The position numbers and the translations under genes are program-made. Of a stretch of 64,000 bases of DNA, positions 57,710 to 64,000 are shown one piece after another. The notes under the pieces are model-generated. The model saw only the letters and a program-made list of their open reading frames with translations, ran no database searches and had not been told where the DNA came from. Location of the stretch: NCBI GenBank assembly GCA_902537615.1, contig CACBBU010000004.1, positions 1 through 64,000 on the forward strand. The letters are read 5' to 3'. The DNA is from an uncultured Alphaproteobacteria bacterium (GTDB taxonomy: Bacteria; Pseudomonadota; Alphaproteobacteria; Methylaequorales; Methylaequoraceae). Every line of letters begins with the position of its first letter. Position 1 is the stretch's first letter.

Positions 57710-58407
57710 CAAGACTTGACTGGGATTCTAATTTCTTTGGTTTCAATGTGGCAAAAATTAAAGGTAGTTCAATTAATGAAAATCAGCTTAGAAATGTTCT
57801 TGAATACTGTAGGTTAAATGAAATTTCACTATTACAATTTAAGTCAAATCTTTATCAAAAAAAGAATATTAATTTAGCTGAAAAATATAAGTTTAACTTT
57901 GTGGATTTGAGAATAACCTATTTAAAAGAAATATCACAAATTAAAGGAAAAATATTCAAAATTAAGTTAGCAAATGAGAAGGATATTCCAGAACTTAAAA
58001 ATATTTGTAATAATCTTTTTAAATATAGTAGATATTATTATGATTCCAATTTTGACAAAACTCTTATCAATAATTTCTACAAAAACTGGATTGAAAAATC
58101 AGTTATTGGTAACTTTGATCATGGAGTTTATGTATATAAAAAATTCAAAAAAATTATGGGATTTTTAAGTTTTCGTACAAACAAGTCATTCGGAGAGATA
58201 AGTTTAATTGGTACTGCAAAAAAATATCAAAGAATAGGAGTAGCTCACGAACTGTTAAAATTTTTTGAACACCAACTTTTGAAAAATAAAATAAATAAAA
58301 TTAAGGTTACTACACAAGGAAGAAACATATCAGCCCAAAACTTCTATCAAAAAAATGATTTCTTAACACAAAAATTAGAGGCATACTATCATTTATGGAT
58401 AATTTAA
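57700..58407 (+). CDS. GNAT acetyltransferase (WecD/RffC-like)
   Basis: LDWDSNFFGFNVAKI start; GEISLIGTAKKYQRIGVAHELLKFFE...NISAQNFYQKNDF. Confidence 0.78.
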   Translation: MDVTRLDWDSNFFGFNVAKIKGSSINENQLRNVLEYCRLNEISLLQFKSNLYQKKNINLAEKYKFNFVDLRITYLKEISQIKGKIFKIKLANEKDIPELKNICNNLFKYSRYYYDSNFDKTLINNFYKNWIEKSVIGNFDHGVYVYKKFKKIMGFLSFRTNKSFGEISLIGTAKKYQRIGVAHELLKFFEHQLLKNKINKIKVTTQGRNISAQNFYQKNDFLTQKLEAYYHLWII

Positions 58408-59087
58408 AAAATCTTGCAATTATTCCGGCAAGGTCGGGTTCCAAAAGGATTCCAAAAAAAAATATTAAAGATTTTTTGGGGAAACCAATAATTGAATATA
58501 CAATCAAACATGCTATTGATTCAGGTGTGTTTGATGAAATTCACATCTCTACTGACTCTGAGGAAATCGCAAACTATGGAAAAAAATTTGATCTTGTACC
58601 AAATTTTTTAAGAAAAAAAAATATTTCATGTGACAACTCAAGCCTAAATGATGTAATAAAATTTGTGCTTGAGAAATTTAATAATCAGAAAAAGAAATTT
58701 GAAAATATCTGTTTATTATGGGCAACTAGCCCTCTGAGAAAATCCGAAGATATAATAGATTCATTAAAATTATTAAATTCTGGAAAAATGAATGCGGTAG
58801 TAGCTGTGTCAAGTTATGATTTACCTGTTCAATGTTCAATGATTAAAAAAAGAAATAATTATCTTAAACCATTATTTCCTAAAGACTTTTGGAAAACTTC
58901 TAGCGAATTTCCAAAAGTGTTTTGCGATATAGGTTCCTTAGCCTGGGTAAAGACAAAAGCTTTCAATAAGTACGAAAATTGGTTCCCTCCTAAAACTTCT
59001 CCCTTTTATATTGAAAAAGAGAGAGCAGTTGATATTGATAATTTAAACGATTGGAAATTAGCTGAATACTATTTTAAAAAAAAATGA
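58395..59087 (+). CDS. CMP-nonulosonate cytidylyltransferase (NeuA/PtmB family)
   Basis: LAIIPARSGSKRIPKKNIKDFLGKPIIEYTIKHAIDSGVFDEIHISTDSEEIA. Confidence 0.92.
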   Translation: MDNLKNLAIIPARSGSKRIPKKNIKDFLGKPIIEYTIKHAIDSGVFDEIHISTDSEEIANYGKKFDLVPNFLRKKNISCDNSSLNDVIKFVLEKFNNQKKKFENICLLWATSPLRKSEDIIDSLKLLNSGKMNAVVAVSSYDLPVQCSMIKKRNNYLKPLFPKDFWKTSSEFPKVFCDIGSLAWVKTKAFNKYENWFPPKTSPFYIEKERAVDIDNLNDWKLAEYYFKKK

Positions 59088-60190
59088 AAAAAATAATTAC
59101 AATTAACCTTGTGGTATTTATAAGTATTTTATTATTAACTAATCTGTTGTCTTTAGTTCTCATTTCACTTAACAGGACATATCAATCAACAAAATCAAAT
59201 ATTCCAAATGTATATAAGTCAAATCCAGCCTTTCACGATAAGGATTATGCCATTGGTTATGCGAAAGATTACCAAAATATCAATTATTCATACCACCCTT
59301 ATGTTGGTTGGATTATTGATGAATTTAAATCTGATTTTATTAATATAGATAAAAATGGAAGAAGAATTGTAAAGTCAAATAATGTTAATAATTCTAATTC
59401 CATAAACTTCTTCGGTGGTTCCTCAATTTGGGGAGTTGGAAGTTCAGACTATGATTCTATTCCTTCAATTATTGGAGAAAAATTTAAAAAATTTAATGTG
59501 AATGTTTATGCTACCCCCGGTTATACAGTTAGACAAAACCTAAGTCTTTTAATAAATAAAATTAACAATAAAAAATATAGTAATGGAGATATTATTATTT
59601 TTTTTGATGGCGTTAATGACTATTCTGTTTCTTGTAAAGATTCGCTAATATTAAATAGCAATGGTGTCAAAGACAAAATTTCCTTAGCCTTAAAAGACTA
59701 TCAATACAAACAAAATATGACTGGCTTAGATACCTTTGTAGAGTTTTTAGATGTTGTTTTTTTAAAATATTCAAAAAGAATTTTAAATAGAATTAGAACA
59801 AATGATTCAATTAATGAAAAAAAAAATATTTGTTTTAAAGATGAAATAAAAAAAAAGGAACTTTCTGATTATATGATAAAAAATTGGAGAATTGCAAAAG
59901 AAATTTCTGACGCATATGGTCTTAAGTTTTATTCATTTATTCAACCTGTAGCTAGCACTCAAACAAATATAAAGCATTTAAAACTGAATGAAAGCCTATA
60001 TGATCTTCAAAGTTTTTTAAGTATTTTATCATCTACATCAGCAGAAAATAGCAATAATTATATAGTAGATTTTACAAATATTTTTCTTAAAAAAGAAAAT
60101 TTAAAAGTTTTCATTGATGAATATCATTTTAATAGAATTGGAAATAAAATTATTGCTGACGCTATTTCTGAAAAAATTTTTAATAATTAG
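59084..60190 (+). CDS. SGNH-hydrolase-like membrane-anchored protein
   Basis: N-terminal TM; FFGGSSIWGVGSSD; IIFFDGVNDYS; FIDEYHFNRIGNKIIADAI. Confidence 0.72.
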   Translation: MKKIITINLVVFISILLLTNLLSLVLISLNRTYQSTKSNIPNVYKSNPAFHDKDYAIGYAKDYQNINYSYHPYVGWIIDEFKSDFINIDKNGRRIVKSNNVNNSNSINFFGGSSIWGVGSSDYDSIPSIIGEKFKKFNVNVYATPGYTVRQNLSLLINKINNKKYSNGDIIIFFDGVNDYSVSCKDSLILNSNGVKDKISLALKDYQYKQNMTGLDTFVEFLDVVFLKYSKRILNRIRTNDSINEKKNICFKDEIKKKELSDYMIKNWRIAKEISDAYGLKFYSFIQPVASTQTNIKHLKLNESLYDLQSFLSILSSTSAENSNNYIVDFTNIFLKKENLKVFIDEYHFNRIGNKIIADAISEKIFNN

Positions 60191-60205
60191 TAGTCAGAAA
60201 ATGCT

Positions 60206-61354
60206 CTAGCCAATAAGATTTATATAGTCTTTAAAAACAAAAGATAAATAATTTTTCTTCTTAATTTCATCAATTTTTAAAAAACCGAAATCATAAATTC
60301 TATACTTGCTTGACAAATAATTAAAAACTTTAATCAAAAAAAATCTTACTCTTGTTCCAAATGAATTATTTTTAACAATAAAAATTAACATGTAAAATAA
60401 CAATGCATTAAAAAAGTTAAAGTTTTGTTCTGTTTTTTCTACGGTTCTATTGAGAGGCAAAATATTAAGCTTAAATTTTAAATCATTATTTATTTTTTTT
60501 TTTAAAATTTTTGGAAGATTTACTGTTTTCTTAAAAAAATAAAAATCATTGACTTTGAAATTTGAAAATTTTTTCTTTGAGAGTATTACTGAAATCTCAT
60601 CATGATAATTACTTTTCCAGAAAAAAATGTTCATTTTATATTTTTGAGAAAGATAAAAAAATGTGTGTTTTGAAAATGAAAATAAATGTGAAATAAAGAA
60701 AATTTGTTCCATTGTTGGTTCAAATACAGCGTTGGGAACATTAATAATGATTAAACCGTTCTTTTTAAGTTGTTTTATTTTCCACTCTAAAAAATTCACA
60801 GGATCTATAACATGCTCCATTACATGATTAGAATAAACAATATCAAATTTTTTTTTGAAATTAATTTTTTTATAATCCCCAAACTTTATAAGTAATCCTT
60901 TTTTTTTGGCCTCTAAATAACTACTCTTATTTGGTTCACAACCTTCTATGTTAGTGAATCCTTTTTGCTTAAGTCCAGTTATCATTGATCCATTTCCTGT
61001 TCCAACATCAAGAATACTCATATTTTTTTTTTGATGAAAAAGTAACTCTAATATAGTTGCAATTTTAAAGTTAGCTTTAGGTGTGTTTCTCTTTTTTTTC
61101 CATTTATTTTCATAATATTCTTTAAAAAAACCTTCACTTGGAATAGATCTGTAAAAAAGTGTACAACAGCTTTTACATAAACCAACTTTTAGTGAAAAAG
61201 AAGTTTTTTGACCTTCTAGGCTAACTACATCATCTATATCATCTGACTTACAGATGGGGCATTTATTAAAGTTTATAAGTTTTTCTTTTATGGGCCAAAA
61301 CTTCTGATCAAAGCCATGAAAAGAATTTTCTAAATCAATTTGAAATTCATTCAT
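60206..61354 (-). CDS. SAM-dependent methyltransferase with N-terminal Cys pairs
   Basis: CPICKSDD...CKSC; SILDVGTGNGSMITGLKQKGF; SNHVMEHVIDP. Confidence 0.82.
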   Translation of the reverse strand: MNEFQIDLENSFHGFDQKFWPIKEKLINFNKCPICKSDDIDDVVSLEGQKTSFSLKVGLCKSCCTLFYRSIPSEGFFKEYYENKWKKKRNTPKANFKIATILELLFHQKKNMSILDVGTGNGSMITGLKQKGFTNIEGCEPNKSSYLEAKKKGLLIKFGDYKKINFKKKFDIVYSNHVMEHVIDPVNFLEWKIKQLKKNGLIIINVPNAVFEPTMEQIFFISHLFSFSKHTFFYLSQKYKMNIFFWKSNYHDEISVILSKKKFSNFKVNDFYFFKKTVNLPKILKKKINNDLKFKLNILPLNRTVEKTEQNFNFFNALLFYMLIFIVKNNSFGTRVRFFLIKVFNYLSSKYRIYDFGFLKIDEIKKKNYLSFVFKDYINLIG

Positions 61355-62396
61355 TTTTCGGGGTAAATTTTTGAACTTTTTTATTTACGTATTTTTTTTG
61401 ACTATCATAAAATTTTTCATAATCAATTTTGTGTGCAAATTTGTTTTTAAGTGGTTTTATTTTATCATTTCGATTATACCAACAATTACCACACAACGTT
61501 CCTGAAAGATCAGAATTTAAATGTTTTTTTCTCATTTTTTCAAAAGTGCTTGAATACCAGGCTTTTTCTAAACTAATATTATTTAAGTCAGAAATTGCCA
61601 GATAATTATGATAATCAACACAACACATAGTCAAATAACCTTCGGCTGATATATGAAACCTGTTAAAAGGCATTGTACATACGTTTGATTGAGCTTTAGG
61701 AGTTTTCAATGAAAAGTCGTTATCAACCGAAAGAATTTTTTGTGCTTCATTCATTTGCCCCCCCTGCGTATCACAATTATGAAACATAATTTCATCAAAA
61801 ATATTCTCAAATTTTTTTAAAAAAACTTTCTTTTCATGTATATTCTGTTTCATCACAACGTAAGAGGCATACAACTTCAAATTGATTTTTTTTGTTAAAA
61901 TATATTTTTTTATAAAATTTAAATTTTTAATAACTTTGGTCCAATCATCTTTTTGATGAATAAGCTTATACGTTTTTCTTGTAGCTGCATTTATGGAAAA
62001 CTTAATACTATCTAACCCTGCATTAATTACAGGTACAACTTTATCCGGAGTTGCCATTGCACCGTTTGATGAAATGAATATATATTCAAATTTTAGTTTT
62101 TTACAATGTGAAATAATTTTATCTAATTCTTTAAAAATAAAGGGCTCTCCAGTTGAATATAATCCAACTTCTTTAACTCCGATATCCCTCGCTTCATTTA
62201 AAACTTTATAAACAAGTTTATCATCAGCTATTTTTTTTTTTCTTTGCATTAAAGGGTTAGAACAGAAAAGACAAGCATGATTACATGCATTAGAGAGTTC
62301 AATGTGCATTAGCTTTGGAATTGGAGGAGACTCTTTTAAGTATTTTTTATTACTTAAATTTTCAAGTTGTTTTTTGAATCTTTTTTTTACTGACAC
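61347..62396 (-). CDS. Radical SAM/SPASM domain protein
   Basis: IELSNACNHACLFCSNPLM (CxxxCxxC); C-terminal CTMP...CCVDY...CGNCW. Confidence 0.9.
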   Translation of the reverse strand: MSVKKRFKKQLENLSNKKYLKESPPIPKLMHIELSNACNHACLFCSNPLMQRKKKIADDKLVYKVLNEARDIGVKEVGLYSTGEPFIFKELDKIISHCKKLKFEYIFISSNGAMATPDKVVPVINAGLDSIKFSINAATRKTYKLIHQKDDWTKVIKNLNFIKKYILTKKINLKLYASYVVMKQNIHEKKVFLKKFENIFDEIMFHNCDTQGGQMNEAQKILSVDNDFSLKTPKAQSNVCTMPFNRFHISAEGYLTMCCVDYHNYLAISDLNNISLEKAWYSSTFEKMRKKHLNSDLSGTLCGNCWYNRNDKIKPLKNKFAHKIDYEKFYDSQKKYVNKKVQKFTPKNE

Positions 62397-63536
62397 TTAT
62401 TTTCTTTTAAAAATTGAAAGATTTGTAAATTCATTAATATTTTTATAGTTTGTTTTTATTTTTTTACTCATTAGCATCTTTAGCTTTTTGTGCAAATCTT
62501 CTTCTGTTTGAATTAACTTAACACCAAAATAATTAAAATGTGACTCTTTTTTCCAATATTTTTTCCAAGCCTTGGTGATTTTTTGATAATGTATGACTGG
62601 TGTTTTAAATGCAAAAGTATCTATTATGGCCTGAGTGTGATGCGTTACAACTAAATCTGAAATATTTGCTAAAACAGCAGTGTTCAAATTTGAGTGAATA
62701 ATTCTAAAATCACTTCTAGAAAATGTTTCAATAATTTTTAGAATTTTCATTAAAAACTTTTTGTTCTGAAGGGGATGAGGTTTAACAATTATAATGCTTT
62801 TTTGGGGTAACAACTTTTTAAAATTTAAAGCTATGGTTTTTGACCATTCCTCTACCTCACTCTCTTCAGTAATTCCTTTGACTACAGAAGGCATAAATAA
62901 CGAAATAATTTTTTCATTTCCTTTTCTAAATTTTATATATTTTTTTGTATAATCGCTAACATAATTAATCCACGATTTGTAAAGTCTTGTGTAGCCTATC
63001 ATGATGTTTGACTTTCTTTGGGTATATTTTAAAAAACCATGGTCATTTATACTTGAGTACAAAAAAAAATCTCCGTCTTCTTTAAATTGATTTTTTATAA
63101 TTGGTGAATGTTCAGTTGGATTATTTTTCTCTCTTAGAACGATACTATGTTCACATCTTAAAATTAAACATTTTTTTCTTCTTAAAAAAAAACTAATAAT
63201 CTTCAAGATATTACTTTTTTTTAAATTACTTGAATGAATAAAATAAGTATTTTTTTTTATACCCATTAAGTAAAAACATATTCGAAAGTAAAAAATAAAT
63301 TTGTTAAAAAAATTAATTAGTAAGAATTTTGTTTTTTTATTATTAACAATAACCTGAGAAATTAAATTTTCTGTTAGGGATTTATTAAAATTATCAAGGA
63401 GAATTGTCTTTAAAACATCCTCATTAACAATTATGTCAATTTCAACATTCTTATTTATTGATTTCAACTCTTTAAATAAGGGAAAAAGATAATCAAAACC
63501 GGAATATCTTAATGGCATCCAACAAAAAATTTTCAT
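62397..63536 (-). CDS. Putative surface-glycan transferase (capsule/CDP-glycerol-like)
   Basis: VKPHPLQNKKFL...LVVTHHTQAIIDTFAFKTPVIHYQ. Confidence 0.5.
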   Translation of the reverse strand: MKIFCWMPLRYSGFDYLFPLFKELKSINKNVEIDIIVNEDVLKTILLDNFNKSLTENLISQVIVNNKKTKFLLINFFNKFIFYFRICFYLMGIKKNTYFIHSSNLKKSNILKIISFFLRRKKCLILRCEHSIVLREKNNPTEHSPIIKNQFKEDGDFFLYSSINDHGFLKYTQRKSNIMIGYTRLYKSWINYVSDYTKKYIKFRKGNEKIISLFMPSVVKGITEESEVEEWSKTIALNFKKLLPQKSIIIVKPHPLQNKKFLMKILKIIETFSRSDFRIIHSNLNTAVLANISDLVVTHHTQAIIDTFAFKTPVIHYQKITKAWKKYWKKESHFNYFGVKLIQTEEDLHKKLKMLMSKKIKTNYKNINEFTNLSIFKRK

Positions 63537-63773
63537 ACTTACAAATTATATCTCTATATAATATCTAAAGAAATTGAAGAAATTAAACAAATCTTAAAAA
63601 AATAACATTAATAAATTTAAATTTTATATTAGATAAATATTTTAATTAATTAAAAATATAATCATTATTAACTAAAATTATAAATAACGAACTTTTATTA
63701 TAAAATTTATTTTGCTAAATTAAACTTTTCTTATTGAGTTAAGCTTAAAAAATAAGTATTCATTTAATTAATA

Positions 63774-64000
63774 ATGTTAAAAGATAATATTTCTTATAAA
63801 AAATCTAAGCTAGACAGTATTTATTCTTTATCTAGTAAAATTAGCTGCGCTGATTTCGCAAAGAAGTTTCCTAATTATAAAGAAGACATTTATAAAATTA
63901 ATGGACAATTATTGGAAAATATAGACTTACATACATTTAAACCATTGGATGACCAAATAAAATATAGAAAAGAATGTCCACTTTGTTCAAGCAAAAAATT
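63774..64000 (+). CDS. N-terminal fragment with a Cys-pair motif, truncated by window end
   Basis: MLKDNISYKKSKLDSIYSLSSKISCADFAKKFPNYKEDIYKINGQLLENIDLHTFKPLDDQIKYRKECPLCSSKK; open to window end; possible methyltransferase-type N-terminus. Confidence 0.5.
   Translation, partial: MLKDNISYKKSKLDSIYSLSSKISCADFAKKFPNYKEDIYKINGQLLENIDLHTFKPLDDQIKYRKECPLCSSKK

Noticed and set aside
1-64000. tRNA, rRNA, CRISPR arrays, transposases and prophage genes
   Set aside because: None recognised by eye; intergenic regions are short and no repeat-spacer pattern was seen, though a tRNAscan/Infernal run would be needed to exclude small RNAs

Overview
This 64 kb window comes from a very AT-rich, gene-dense bacterial chromosome, probably a marine alphaproteobacterium (taxon inferred from gene content only). 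About 1-31 kb is a flagellar and envelope region: trhO, two sigma-54 activators, fliEFGHIJ, fliK-like, fliLMNOPQR, flhB, an uncharacterised five-gene module, a Na+-type motAB (pomAB-like) pair, rpoN, a flagellar-type lytic transglycosylase, an M23 peptidase and three tandem bactofilins. About 30-42 kb holds a K+ channel, a divergent PEP carboxylase, fpr, GST, an AmpG-like MFS protein, an orphan ABC ATPase, SUMT, LpxL, an ELM1-like protein, PAP2 and PsiE. About 42-64 kb is a surface-glycan region: GDP-fucose genes, AsnB plus AcpS, an ABC flippase, and an RmlA/RmlB/aminotransferase/SDR/NeuB/PseG/GNAT/CMP-transferase set suggesting a non-standard nonulosonate pathway. The most interesting observations are: (i) a divergent ribosome-recycling-factor-like protein encoded in the flagellar locus, within an uncharacterised module; (ii) a dyad-symmetric divergent sigma-54 promoter pair sharing one -12 GC between motA and a DUF1566 gene; (iii) FleQ-box-like palindromes plus a complementary 'split' pair of sigma-54 activators, one lacking a sensor domain and the other lacking an HTH; (iv) a NeuB-like enzyme without its SAF domain in a cluster that has RmlA/RmlB-type enzymes but no PseB/LegB. 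No tRNA, rRNA, CRISPR array or transposase was recognised. All family calls come from reading the sequence by eye; no searches were run.
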